This document shows positions 17,604-27,522 of a DNA stretch of 64,000 nt, piece by piece. Both the position numbers and the translations under genes were made by a program. Position 1 is the stretch's first letter; the number at the start of each line of letters is the position of its first letter. The notes under the pieces were generated by a model. That model worked only from the letters and a program-made list of their open reading frames with translations. It had not been told where the DNA came from and ran no database searches. This stretch comes from Stappia sp. (GTDB lineage: Bacteria > Pseudomonadota > Alphaproteobacteria > Rhizobiales > Stappiaceae): the NCBI RefSeq assembly GCF_040110915.1, contig NZ_CP157793.1, forward strand, positions 1,624,939 through 1,688,938. The letters are read 5' to 3'.

Positions 17604-18562
17604 CGCAAGACATCGGGTCCGGCGACCTCTTCATGGCCGTGGACGGCGGCGGCACCGGCTGCCGCGCCCGGCTGGAGCGGGCCGACGGCACGATCCTCGG
17701 CCGGGGACTGGCCGGCCCCGCCGCGACCCGCTTCGGCATCGACGCCTCCTGGGCGGCAATCGAGACCGCCTTCACCAATGCCTTCGCGGAGGCCGGCATC
17801 GCCGCCCCCGACCGGCTGCCCGAGGGGGTGCGCGTGCACGCCGGCATCGGCGTGGCCGGCCTGTCGCGCGCCGGTGCACTGGAAGGACTGGAAGCCCGCC
17901 CGCATCCCTTCGCGTCGCGCGCCTTCGCCAGCGACGGGGCGATCGCCTGCCTCGGCGCGCATGACGGCGGCGACGGCGGCATCGTGATCGTGGGAACGGG
18001 AAGCTGCGGCATCGCGCGGGTGGACGGTCGGGACATCAAGATCGGCGGCTACGGCTTTCCGATCTCCGACGAGGGCAGCGGCGCCTATCTGGGCCTGCGG
18101 GCGATCCGCCTCGCGATGCTCGCCCACGACGGGCGGGCCGAACCGACCGCGCTGCTCGGCGAGATCCTCCAGCATTTCGACCGGGATCCGCGCAAGGTGG
18201 TCGGCTGGATGGACACCGCGACGGCAACCGATTACGCGACCTTCGCGCCGGCGGTGGTGCGCCACGCGGACGAGGGCGACACCGCCGCCCGGCGCCTCAT
18301 GCAGGACGCGGCCGCCAAGATCGACGGCATCTGCCGCGCGCTGCGCGATCGCGGCGCGCCGCGCCTGACGCTGCTCGGCGGCCTCGGCAGCGTGATGGAA
18401 ACATGGCTGGCGCCGGACCTGCGCCGCAAGCTCACCCCGCCCATCGGCGACGCGCTCGACGGCGCCGCCATCCTGGCCGGCAGACCTCCCTTAGACGCCG
18501 CCTCTCGCCAGCACCCGGGCCACCAGGAACCACGGAACCGAAAAGATGACAGAAACCGATAG
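17600..18562 (+). CDS. BadF/BcrA-type amino-sugar kinase
   Basis: A 320-residue ASKHA-fold kinase with phosphate-binding FMAVDGGGTGCRARL near the start, IVGTGSCGIA, GGYGFPISDEGSGAYLGLRA and LLGGLGSV. The family includes N-acetylglucosamine kinase and MurK, which phosphorylates MurNAc and GlcNAc. Placement between murA and nagA supports GlcNAc or MurNAc as substrate, giving the 6-phosphate used by NagA or MurQ. It starts inside the murA stop and its 3' end overlaps the GntR gene by 17 bases, which indicates one transcript. Confidence 0.88.
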   Translation: MTQDIGSGDLFMAVDGGGTGCRARLERADGTILGRGLAGPAATRFGIDASWAAIETAFTNAFAEAGIAAPDRLPEGVRVHAGIGVAGLSRAGALEGLEARPHPFASRAFASDGAIACLGAHDGGDGGIVIVGTGSCGIARVDGRDIKIGGYGFPISDEGSGAYLGLRAIRLAMLAHDGRAEPTALLGEILQHFDRDPRKVVGWMDTATATDYATFAPAVVRHADEGDTAARRLMQDAAAKIDGICRALRDRGAPRLTLLGGLGSVMETWLAPDLRRKLTPPIGDALDGAAILAGRPPLDAASRQHPGHQEPRNRKDDRNR

Positions 18563-19325
18563 CCTGTTCCTCGACGAGGCGCCCTTCGACGCGACCAATC
18601 CGACGCCGCGCTACATCCAGCTGGCCAACCGCCTGCGCGACATGATCCGCACCGGCACGCTCAAGCCGGGCGAGGCGCTGCCGTCCGAACGCGCCATTGT
18701 CGCCGCGACCAGCCTGTCGCGCGTCACCATTCGCAAGGCGCTGGAGCTTCTCGTGCGCGAGGGGCTGCTCAACCAGCGCCATGGATCGGGCACCTATGTG
18801 AGCGAGGAGCCGGGGCGCATCGAGCAGTCGCTCGGCGTCCTGACCGGCTTCAGCGAGGACATGGTCTCGCTCGGCCATGTGCCCTCCGCCCGCTGGCTGC
18901 AGCGCAGCTACGCGCTTCCCTCGACGCAGGAAGCGATGATGCTCGGCCTGTCGCCGGGCGAGAAGGTGCTGCGGCTGCACCGCCTGCGGCTCGCCGACGA
19001 CCTTCCGCTCGCGGTGGAACTCGCCGTGGTTCCGGCGAGCCTGCTGCCGTCCATCGAGAAGATCGGCGATTCCCTCTATGAAGCCCTCGCGGAGGCCGGC
19101 GCGCTTCCCGAAAAGGCGCTGCAGCGCATGCATGCCTGCCGCCTGCCGGCCTTCGAGGCGGAGTTGCTCGGCGGCGAGGAAGGCGAGACCGCGCTCTACA
19201 TCGAACGCCTGTCGCGCACCGGGTCGGGCCGCACGGTCGAGTTCACCCGCTCCTACTACAAGGGCGACCGCTACGATTTCGTCGTCGAGCTGACGCTTCC
19301 CAAACCGAAAACCGCTCTGCAATGA
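18546..19325 (+). CDS. GntR-family regulator with UTRA domain (NagR/NagQ-like)
   Basis: A 259-residue regulator. The winged helix-turn-helix lies at about 20-88 (LKPGEALPSERAIVAATSLS, then RVTIRKALELLVREGLL). The UTRA effector domain follows from about 105 to 250 with ERLSRTGSGRTVEFTRSYYKGDRYDF. UTRA proteins of this type bind GlcNAc-6-phosphate or GlcN-6-phosphate. It is embedded in the operon it probably represses. Candidate sites are the paired TGG repeats before murQ, murA and the ABC transporter operon. Confidence 0.92.
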   Translation: MTETDSLFLDEAPFDATNPTPRYIQLANRLRDMIRTGTLKPGEALPSERAIVAATSLSRVTIRKALELLVREGLLNQRHGSGTYVSEEPGRIEQSLGVLTGFSEDMVSLGHVPSARWLQRSYALPSTQEAMMLGLSPGEKVLRLHRLRLADDLPLAVELAVVPASLLPSIEKIGDSLYEALAEAGALPEKALQRMHACRLPAFEAELLGGEEGETALYIERLSRTGSGRTVEFTRSYYKGDRYDFVVELTLPKPKTALQ

Positions 19326-20407
19326 CGTTGACATCAGGCCCGCGCAAGACCCTGCTGCGGCAGGAAACCGAGGAAATCCCGGAGAGCGTCGCCCGTCAGG
19401 CGGCGACCGGCGGGCCGGATCTGGCGCGCGCCGGCGCCGCACTCGGCGACCTCGATCCCGCATTGTTCGTGACCGCCGCGCGCGGCTCGTCCGATCACGC
19501 CGCGACCTATTTCAAGTATCTCGTCGAGCTGCTGGCAGGTCGGCCGGTCGCCTCCGTCGGCCCCTCCATCGCCTCGGTCTACGAACGTCCCCTGGCGCTC
19601 GCCGGCGCGGCCTGTCTCAGCGTGTCGCAATCCGGCAAGAGCCCCGACTTGAACGCCTTTCAGGACATGGCGCGCGCCTCCGGCGCGCTGACCCTGGCGC
19701 TGGTCAACACCCGCCCCTCGCCGCTGGCGCAAGGCGCGGATCTCGCCATCGATATCTGCGCCGGACCGGAGCGCGCGGTCGCCGCTTCCAAGTCCTACGT
19801 CTGTTCGCTGGCGGCGATGGCCGGGATCGTCGGCGCCTGGACGCAGCACCCCAAGATGCCGGAGGCGCTGGCCGCCCTTCCCGAGCGCCTGTCCTTGGCG
19901 CTCTCCTGCGATTGGTCGCCGCTGGTGGAGGCCGCCGCCGGGGCGCGCTCGCTCTATGTCATCGGACGAGGCCCGGCCTTCGCCATCGCCCAGGAAGCGG
20001 CGCTCAAGTTCAAGGAAACCTGTCAGATCCACGCGGAAAGCTACAGTTCCGCCGAGGTGATCCACGGACCGATCCAGCTTGCCGCCGGCGGACTGGTCGC
20101 GCTTGTGTTCCTCAGTCGCGACGCGGCACGCCCGGGCCTGCTGCAGACCGCCGAACGCCTCGCGGCGGCCGGCGCCCGTGTCTTCGTGGTCGATCCGCTC
20201 GGCGCCGATGCGGCCCGAAGCGGAACCGCGCTCCCCCGTATCGCGCTTCCCTTTACCGCGCTTCCCTGTATCGCGGCCCCCGATCCGCTGCTCGATCCGC
20301 TCAGCCAGATCACCGCCTTCTATCGCTTCATCGACACGCTGGCGGGCGTGCGCGGGTTCGATCCCGATGCCCCGCAACTCCTCAACAAGGTCACGGAAAC
20401 GCTATGA
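19322..20407 (+). CDS. SIS-domain glucosamine-6-phosphate deaminase, NagB-II type
   Basis: A 361-residue protein with two SIS domains resembling the isomerase half of GlmS without the glutaminase. Sugar-phosphate motifs are AARGSSDHAATYFKYL and SVSQSGKSPDLN, with HAESYSSAEVIHGP in the second domain. In nag operons such proteins convert GlcN-6-phosphate to fructose-6-phosphate and ammonia. It is joined by ATGA overlaps to the GntR gene before and nagA after. A short internal repeat (ALPRIALPFTALPCIA near residue 305) is coded by nearly repeated 15-base units. Confidence 0.9.
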   Translation: MTLTSGPRKTLLRQETEEIPESVARQAATGGPDLARAGAALGDLDPALFVTAARGSSDHAATYFKYLVELLAGRPVASVGPSIASVYERPLALAGAACLSVSQSGKSPDLNAFQDMARASGALTLALVNTRPSPLAQGADLAIDICAGPERAVAASKSYVCSLAAMAGIVGAWTQHPKMPEALAALPERLSLALSCDWSPLVEAAAGARSLYVIGRGPAFAIAQEAALKFKETCQIHAESYSSAEVIHGPIQLAAGGLVALVFLSRDAARPGLLQTAERLAAAGARVFVVDPLGADAARSGTALPRIALPFTALPCIAAPDPLLDPLSQITAFYRFIDTLAGVRGFDPDAPQLLNKVTETL

Positions 20408-21582
20408 GCGACACGAACGGCAGCGGCGTCACGGCGCTTCTCGCGCAAGAGGTCTTCGACGGCGCGCGGATGCAGGCGCAAGGCGCGGTCGTGATCGAGG
20501 GGGAGCGCGTGCGCGCCGTCGTGCCGCTGTCGGAGATCCCCGCCGGGGCTGAGCGGATCGAGACCGGCGCGGCGCTGCTCTGCGCGGGCTTCGTCGACTG
20601 GCAGGTCAACGGCGGCGGCGGCGTGCTCTTCAACGAAACACCGACGCGCGCAGGGCTCCGGGCCATCGCGGCGGCGCACGCGGCGTTCGGCACGACGACG
20701 CTGTTGCCCACCGTCATCACCGATGCCCGGGAGGTGACCGAGGCGGCCGCGCAAGCCGTGGCCGAGGCGATTGCGGACGGCGATCCGGCCATCGTGGGCA
20801 TTCACTTCGAGGGCCCGCATCTGTCGCTGGAGAAATGCGGTGTCCACGCGCCGGGCTTCATCCGGCCGCTGGAGGACGCCGACCGGGCGCGGCTGACGCG
20901 CCCCGATCTCGGTGCGGTCGTCGCCACGCTTGCACCGGAAAACGCCGCGCTTTCGGACATGCGCGATCTGGCCGCCGCCGGGGTTCACGTCAGCCTCGGC
21001 CACAGCAACGCGGATTACCGCACGGCGAAGGCCGCCTTTGCCGCCGGGGCGCGGTCCGTGACGCATCTTTTTAATGCCATGAGCGGGTTGCACCACCGCG
21101 ATCCCGGGCTCGCCGGTGCCGCGCTGGAAACCCCGCATGTCCATCTGGGGATCATCCCCGACGGCCATCACGTTCATCCGATGATGCTCGATCTCGCGGT
21201 GCGGGTCGCCGGTCCAAAGCGGCTCACGCTGGTGACGGATGCCATGTCGTCCGTCGGGCACCCGGCCGACCGGTTCGAGCTGAACGGGCGTACCGTGGAG
21301 CGCAAGGACGGACGTCTGACTATCGCCGACGGCACGCTCGCCGGCTCCGATCTCGACATGGCCTCGGCGGTCCGCATCATGGCCGCGTCCTGCGGCGCGT
21401 CGCTTCCCGAGGTGCTGCGCATGGCCTCGCTTCAGCCCGCCCGCATGCTCGGCCTCGCCGACCGGGGGCACCTGCAACCGGGTGCGCGCGCCGATGTCCT
21501 CGCGCTCGACGCGGACCTCGGCCTCCTGGCGGTGTGGATCGCGGGCCGGCGTCAGGAGACGGAGGTCTTCTCCGCCGTCTGA
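20404..21582 (+). CDS. nagA: N-acetylglucosamine-6-phosphate deacetylase
   Basis: A 392-residue amidohydrolase that removes acetate from GlcNAc-6-phosphate. Visible family motifs are GFVDWQVNGGGG, GIHFEGPHLS, the metal-binding LGHSNADY and THLFNAMSGLHHRDPG, IIPDGHHVHP, and catalytic Asp in TLVTDAMSSVG. The ATG at 20404 overlaps the SIS-gene stop. Its 3' end overlaps the convergent ABC ATPase gene by 31 bases. It links MurQ and kinase products to the deaminase step. Confidence 0.95.
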   Translation: MSDTNGSGVTALLAQEVFDGARMQAQGAVVIEGERVRAVVPLSEIPAGAERIETGAALLCAGFVDWQVNGGGGVLFNETPTRAGLRAIAAAHAAFGTTTLLPTVITDAREVTEAAAQAVAEAIADGDPAIVGIHFEGPHLSLEKCGVHAPGFIRPLEDADRARLTRPDLGAVVATLAPENAALSDMRDLAAAGVHVSLGHSNADYRTAKAAFAAGARSVTHLFNAMSGLHHRDPGLAGAALETPHVHLGIIPDGHHVHPMMLDLAVRVAGPKRLTLVTDAMSSVGHPADRFELNGRTVERKDGRLTIADGTLAGSDLDMASAVRIMAASCGASLPEVLRMASLQPARMLGLADRGHLQPGARADVLALDADLGLLAVWIAGRRQETEVFSAV

Positions 21583-22607
21583 CTGTCGGGTGTCTGACTG
21601 GCGGGTGTTTGACCGTCCCTCGTCTCAACCTCCGCCGGCGGCCCCTCGCCTGGAAAATGGCAGGCGCAGAGCCGCGTCGTGGCGGGCTCCGCGTCCGGCG
21701 GCAGCAAGGCCGGCGCCTCGTGCCGGCAGATCTCGCGCATCACGTAGCAGCGGGGGTGAAACAGACAGCCTTCGGGCCGCAGGGCGAGATTGGGCACATC
21801 GCCCTTCAGCACGATCCGTTGCCGGGAGCCGCCCTCGCTTGCGCTGCCCGGAAGCCTGGGGATCGCGGACATCAGCGCGCGCGTGTAGGGATGGAGTGGC
21901 GCGCGGAAGAGATCCTCCGCCGGCGCGGTCTCCACGAACTTCCCGAAATACATCACCGCGATCCGGTCGCTCACATGGCGCACCACCGACAGATCGTGGC
22001 TGATGAAGATCATCGACAGGCCCAGCTCGCGGCGCAGATCGGCGAAGAGATTGATGATCTGCGACTGGATCGACACGTCGAGCGCGGACACGGCCTCGTC
22101 GGCGACGATGATCTTCGGCGACAGGGCGAGCGCCCGGGCGATCGCGATGCGCTGGCGCTGCCCGCCGGAGAATTCATGCGGCAGACGCGACGCCGCCGCT
22201 TGCGGCAGTCCGACCAGGTCGAGCAGCTCGCGCACGCGTTTTTCTCGATCCGGCCGTCCATGCACCACCAGCGGCTCGCCGACGATGGTGGCCACGCTGT
22301 GGCGCGGGTTGAGCGATCCGAAGGGATCCTGAAACACCATCTGGATGTCGGCGCGCGCCGCCTTGAGCGCCCGGCCCTTCAAGCCCGCCAGATCGGTGCC
22401 GCGATAAAGGATGCGCCCGGACGTCGGCCGGGCGAGGCGCATGACCGTGCGCCCCAGCGTGCTCTTGCCGCAGCCCGATTCCCCGACCACGCCCAGCACT
22501 TCTCCTTCCGCGAGATCGAAGCTGATGCCGTCGAGCGCCAGAACCTTGCCCGCGCCGCCTGCGGGATAATGCTTGACCAGATCGACGACGGACAGAAGCG
22601 GGCTCAT
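21552..22607 (-). CDS. Peptide-type ABC transporter ATP-binding protein (DppF/OppF-like)
   Basis: A 351-residue ATPase with Walker [10 protein letters not shown], signature [15 protein letters not shown], Walker [13 protein letters not shown], and the oligopeptide-transporter C-terminal extension with Cys residues ([17 protein letters not shown]) that may bind an iron-sulfur cluster. It is coupled by ATGA to the second ATPase. The last 20 residues come from imperfectly repeated TGTCTGACTGGCGGG-like sequence and overlap the end of nagA. With the binding protein and permeases on the other strand it forms one importer, probably for muropeptides or amino-sugar peptides. Confidence 0.92.
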   Translation of the reverse strand: MSPLLSVVDLVKHYPAGGAGKVLALDGISFDLAEGEVLGVVGESGCGKSTLGRTVMRLARPTSGRILYRGTDLAGLKGRALKAARADIQMVFQDPFGSLNPRHSVATIVGEPLVVHGRPDREKRVRELLDLVGLPQAAASRLPHEFSGGQRQRIAIARALALSPKIIVADEAVSALDVSIQSQIINLFADLRRELGLSMIFISHDLSVVRHVSDRIAVMYFGKFVETAPAEDLFRAPLHPYTRALMSAIPRLPGSASEGGSRQRIVLKGDVPNLALRPEGCLFHPRCYVMREICRHEAPALLPPDAEPATTRLCACHFPGEGPPAEVETRDGQTPASQTPDSQTAEKTSVS

Positions 22608-23548
22608 GAGGCCGGGTTCCAGCACAGGGCCACGTGGTCGCCATGGACCTCGCGCGGCGGTTTCTCATCGGCGCAGCGCGAAAGCGCATGCGCGCAGCGT
22701 TCGGCGAAGGCGCAGCCCGGGGGCCGCGCGCCGGGCGGCGGCACGGTGCCGGGGATTGCCGGCAGCGCGGAGCCGGGCCGGTTGGCCGCCGGAATGGTGC
22801 TCAGCAGCGCCTGGGTGTAGCGATGGCGCGGGGTGCGGAAGACCTCGGCGACCGGCCCCTGCTCCACGATGCGCCCGGCATACATGACCGCCACCGCGCC
22901 GCAGGTCTCGGCCACCACGCCGAGGTCGTGGGTCACCAGAATGCAGGCCATGCCGAAGCGGGCACGCATCTCGCCGATGAGATCGAGGATCTGCGCCTGG
23001 ATCGTGACGTCGAGCGCGGTCGTGGGTTCATCGGCGATCAGCAGCGCGGGCTCGCAGGCGAGCGCCATGGCGATCATCACCCGCTGACGCTGACCGCCGG
23101 ACAGTTGATGCGGATACTTGCGCCGCTGCGCGGGGCCGTTCGGCAGCCCGACCAGCGCGAGCAGGCGGTCGACCTCCGCGTCGCGGGCCGCGCCGTCGAG
23201 AGCGCGGTGAAGCGCAAGCCCCTCGCCGATCTGGTCGCCCACGGTCATCACCGGATTGAGCGAGGTCATCGGCTCCTGAAAGATCATCGAGATGTCGTTG
23301 CCGCGCACGGCGTTCATCTCGTCCTCGCCGAGCCCCGCGAGATCGCGGCCGTTGAAGAGGATATGTCCGCGCGTCAGGCGCACGGCATGGCTCGGCAGCA
23401 GGCCCAGAACGGAGAGCGCGGTGATCGTCTTGCCGCAGCCCGATTCCCCGACGAGACCGAGCATCTCGCCCTCCCCGACGGCGAGGTCGATCCCGTCGAC
23501 GAGCACGTTTCCGCCCGCCTCGAGACATAGATCCCGGATCGTCAGCAC
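22604..23548 (-). CDS. Peptide-type ABC transporter ATP-binding protein (DppD/OppD-like)
   Basis: A 314-residue ATPase with Walker [10 protein letters not shown], signature [15 protein letters not shown] and Walker [13 protein letters not shown], plus the Opp/Dpp C-terminal region ([14 protein letters not shown]). The GTG at 23548 ([13 protein letters not shown]) is preferred because it begins the fold and has a GGGGGA site about 8 bases upstream. The much longer open frame to 25699 is antisense to the binding-protein gene and is discarded. It is divergent from the binding protein across a 306-base regulatory gap. Confidence 0.9.
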   Translation of the reverse strand: MLTIRDLCLEAGGNVLVDGIDLAVGEGEMLGLVGESGCGKTITALSVLGLLPSHAVRLTRGHILFNGRDLAGLGEDEMNAVRGNDISMIFQEPMTSLNPVMTVGDQIGEGLALHRALDGAARDAEVDRLLALVGLPNGPAQRRKYPHQLSGGQRQRVMIAMALACEPALLIADEPTTALDVTIQAQILDLIGEMRARFGMACILVTHDLGVVAETCGAVAVMYAGRIVEQGPVAEVFRTPRHRYTQALLSTIPAANRPGSALPAIPGTVPPPGARPPGCAFAERCAHALSRCADEKPPREVHGDHVALCWNPAS

Positions 23549-23726
23549 GCCGGCATCCCCCGGAGGCGACGCGGCTCGGCAAGGCCCGACGGGCAAGCCC
23601 ACGCGCCCGCCACAGCCTGTGCAGGCGAAAGACGTGCCTGCAACCGGCCTGTCACATCCGGCGGGTTTGTCTGATAGACTTGCGCTCGCGGCGGTATCGA
23701 CCCGGTGTCGCCCATTGAAGTTGTCA

Positions 23727-23781
23727 TTCACTGGTACCTGTGAAACGGCAATGCGCTTGTAAATGGTATTGAGGTGGACTA
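23727..23781 (+). promoter_or_regulatory. Putative operator region for the divergent transporter genes
   Basis: The gap 23549-23854 contains an inverted repeat TTCAC-TGGTACCT-GTGAA (23727-23744) and a direct pair TGGTATT (23764) and TGGACTA (23775), 11 bases apart. The direct pair matches the spacing of the TGG pairs at murQ and murA. Both suggest a GntR-type regulator acting on the transporter. Confidence 0.45.
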
Positions 23782-23854
23782 GCCTATCAGCCGAAGTCCG
23801 GCACCGGCAAGGCGGACCCACAAGAATTGTCATCCAGAGGGGAGTTTGGGGTTC

Positions 23855-25363
23855 ATGGACAGGTTGCGCAAATCCTTCATCGCGTCCGGCACCGCGCTGG
23901 CACTCACCCTTTCCCTCGGGGCGCAGGCCGCTCCGCTGGAGGTTGCGGTGGACAGCTCGCCCTCCGGTCTCGACCCGCACATCGTGACCGCCTTTTCCTC
24001 CTTCCAGATCATCGACGGCACGATCTATGAAGGCCTGACCGCGCTCGACGCCGACCTGGCGATCGTGCCGGGTCTGGCCAGCGCCTGGGAGATCTCCGAG
24101 GACAAGACAACCTACACCTTCACCCTGCGCGAGGGCGTCGCCTTCCACGGCGGCGGGACGATGACCTCGGCCGATGTGGCGGCGAGCCTCAACCGCGTGC
24201 TCGACGAGGACACCGGCTCGCCGCTCGCCAGCCGGCTTGCCGCCGTCGAGGCGATCGAGACACCGGACGACAGCACCGTCGTCATCCGGCTGAAGGCCCC
24301 CTCCGCGCCGCTCCTCTCCTCGCTGACGACCATCGCCATCGTTCCCGCGAAATACGCCGAGGACACGGAGACGCTGCAGCGCGCGCCGGACGGCACGGGC
24401 GCCTTCCGCTTCGTGGAATGGCAGCCCAATGTCGCGATCCGGCTGGAGGCCAACGACAGCTACTGGCAGGACGGCCTGCCGAAGCTGGAGGGCGTCAATT
24501 TCAACATCGTGCCGGAAGCCGCGACCCGGCAGGTCGGCCTGACCAGCGGGCAGTACCACATGCTGCCCAACACAGACGCGGTGACGGCGCTGCAGCTCCA
24601 GTCGCAGCCGAACGTCAAGCTGCAGGACACGCTGGAGCTCGCCTATTCGCTCACCGGGCTCAACGTCACCCGCCCGCCGCTCGACAATCCGAAGGTGCGC
24701 GAGGCGCTGAACTACGCGATCAACCGCGACGATCTCGTCCAGGCCGCGCTCTTCGGCGCCGGCGTGCCGGGCGGGCCGCTGTCGCCGGCGCTCACGGGCT
24801 TCGCCCTGCCCACCGAGGAACTCGCCTGCTTCTCCTCCGATCCGGAAAAGGCCAAGGCGCTTCTGGCCGAGGCCGGGGTCGAGACGCCCATCGAGCTTGA
24901 ACTGCTGGTCCTGCCGCGCGACGACACCAAGGCGATGGCCCAGGTGATCCAGCAGCAGCTCGCGGCCATCGGCGTGAACCTGACGCTCGACATTCCGGAA
25001 ATCGGCCAGTTCGTGCAGGACTGGCGCAATTCCGAGTTCGACATGTTCGTCTCGCTGAACTCGGGCACAATCGAGCCGGACGACTATTTCTACCGCACGT
25101 TCCGCACCGGCGGCTCGACCAATGTGTTCAAATACTCCAATCCCGCGCTCGACGCGCTGCTCGACGCGGGCCGCGAGGAGACCGACGTCGACGGGCGGCG
25201 CGAGATCTATGCGCAGGTGCAGTCCGCACTCGCCTGCGACGGGCCGGCGCTGTTCCTTGCCTACGGCCAGCTCTATACGGCCATGCGGACCTCGGTGGAG
25301 GGCTACGAGATCTATCCCAACCGCTCGCTCGGATCGCTGAAGTCGGTCACGCTCGACAACTGA
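23855..25363 (+). CDS. Periplasmic substrate-binding protein of the peptide ABC transporter (SBP_bac_5)
   Basis: A 502-residue family-5 extracellular solute-binding protein with a signal peptide (MDRLRKSFIASGTALALTLS, cleaved after AQAA) and family motifs LDPHIVTAF, PGLASAWEISEDKTTYTFTL, GTGAFRFVEW and NPKVREALNYAINRDDL. The ATG at 23855 has AGGGGAG 10 bases upstream; a TTG three codons earlier is possible. It should capture peptides or muropeptides; the recycling genes next to it argue for cell-wall fragments. Confidence 0.93.
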   Translation: MDRLRKSFIASGTALALTLSLGAQAAPLEVAVDSSPSGLDPHIVTAFSSFQIIDGTIYEGLTALDADLAIVPGLASAWEISEDKTTYTFTLREGVAFHGGGTMTSADVAASLNRVLDEDTGSPLASRLAAVEAIETPDDSTVVIRLKAPSAPLLSSLTTIAIVPAKYAEDTETLQRAPDGTGAFRFVEWQPNVAIRLEANDSYWQDGLPKLEGVNFNIVPEAATRQVGLTSGQYHMLPNTDAVTALQLQSQPNVKLQDTLELAYSLTGLNVTRPPLDNPKVREALNYAINRDDLVQAALFGAGVPGGPLSPALTGFALPTEELACFSSDPEKAKALLAEAGVETPIELELLVLPRDDTKAMAQVIQQQLAAIGVNLTLDIPEIGQFVQDWRNSEFDMFVSLNSGTIEPDDYFYRTFRTGGSTNVFKYSNPALDALLDAGREETDVDGRREIYAQVQSALACDGPALFLAYGQLYTAMRTSVEGYEIYPNRSLGSLKSVTLDN

Positions 25364-25433
25364 CGATCCGCCTCGCAGGGGCCGCCGGCGGCAATCGCCG
25401 GCGGTCTTCCCCGTCGAACCGAGTGCGCCGGCC

Positions 25434-26383
<950 letters not shown>

Positions 26384-26387
<4 letters not shown>

Positions 26388-27241
26388 GCGCGCCGGCCAG
26401 CCCGACCGGGACGCGGGGCCACAAGCGGCGCCGGCCGTTGCTGTCGCTTTACTCGATCGCGCTTGGCATGATCGTCGCGCTGACGCTCGTCGCCCTGGCG
26501 GCGCCGGTGATCGCGCCCTACGATCCGCTCGCGCAGGACATCCTCCAGCGCCTCAAGGGTCCTTCCGCCGCCCATTGGCTCGGCACCGACCAGCTCGGTC
26601 GCGACGTGCTTTCGCGCATCATCTACGGCCTGCGCTCCTCGCTCTCGATCTCGGCGAGCGCCGTCTTCCTCGCCTTTCTCGGCGGCAGCGTGCTGGGGCT
26701 GATCGCCGCCTATTATCGCGGCTGGCCCGAACGCATCATCATGCGGCTGATGGATGTCCTCTTCGCCTTTCCGGTGATGCTGCTCGCCATCGGCGTGATC
26801 GCCGTCATGGGTCCGGGCGCCGTGCCCACAGCCGCCGCCATCGCCATCGTCTACACGCCGATCTTCGCCCGCCTGCTGCGCGGGCCGGCGCTTGTGGTGG
26901 CCGAAAGCGATTTCGTGATGAGCGCGCGCTCCATCGGCGCCTCCGACCTGCGCATCATCCTGCATCACATATTGCCCAATCTCGTCAGCGTCATCCTGGT
27001 GCAGTTCAGCCTGCTTCTGTCCTCGGCGATCCTGGTGGAAGCCTCCCTCTCCTTTCTCGGCCTCGGCACCCAGCCGCCGACGCCCTCGCTCGGCATGATG
27101 CTGTCGGAGGGGCGCAACTTCCTGTTTCTCGCCCCCTGGGCGGCGATCTTCTCGGGCGTGGCGATCCTGATCGTCGCCTTCGCGCTGAACCTCTTCGGCG
27201 ACGCCCTGCGCGACGACCTCGACCCCCGGCTGCGGACCTGA
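26384..27241 (+). CDS. Peptide-type ABC transporter permease (DppC-like)
   Basis: A 285-residue inner-membrane permease with the DppC signature HWLGTDQLGRDVLSRIIYG and the coupling loop SARSIGASDLRIILHHILPN. It completes the importer with the DppB-like permease, binding protein and two ATPases. The stop is 15 bases before the small Gly-Gly protein gene, with the same orientation, so the ubiquitin-like/E1 pair is probably co-transcribed with the transporter. Confidence 0.95.
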
Positions 27242-27256
27242 AAGGGAGTGCCTTCG

Positions 27257-27493
27257 ATGGACGACAGACTGGAAATCACCATCAACCGACGCCGCTTCGA
27301 CCGCGCGGCCGGCGTCGCGGCAAAAATGACCGCCGACGATCTGGCCACCCTTGCCGGCATCCCGGCGCAAAACGCCATCGTGGAACGGGAAACGGGACCG
27401 CGCACCTATGAGCCGGTGGCAGGCGACGAGGCGCTGACCGTGCGCTCGGGCATGCATTTCCTGGTGACCCGCAAATTCGTCATGGGCGGCTGA
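27257..27493 (+). CDS. Small ubiquitin-like (multiubiquitin-fold) protein ending in Gly-Gly
   Basis: A 78-residue protein with a predicted beta-grasp pattern. LEITINRRRF begins the first hairpin, MTADDLATLAGI gives the helix, and GDEALTVRSGMHFLVTRKF gives the closing strands, as in single units of multiubiquitin proteins. It ends exactly in MGG, the tail needed for adenylation by an E1. The next gene, 29 bases downstream, is a ThiF-type E1, which strongly supports a modifier/activator pair. The ATG at 27257 has GGGAG 8 bases upstream; a GTG nine bases earlier is possible. No thiazole or molybdopterin genes are adjacent, so it is unlikely to be ThiS or MoaD. Confidence 0.75.
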   Translation: MDDRLEITINRRRFDRAAGVAAKMTADDLATLAGIPAQNAIVERETGPRTYEPVAGDEALTVRSGMHFLVTRKFVMGG

Positions 27494-27522
27494 GCGCGGC
27501 GCGCCCGAAACAGGACCCGGCG

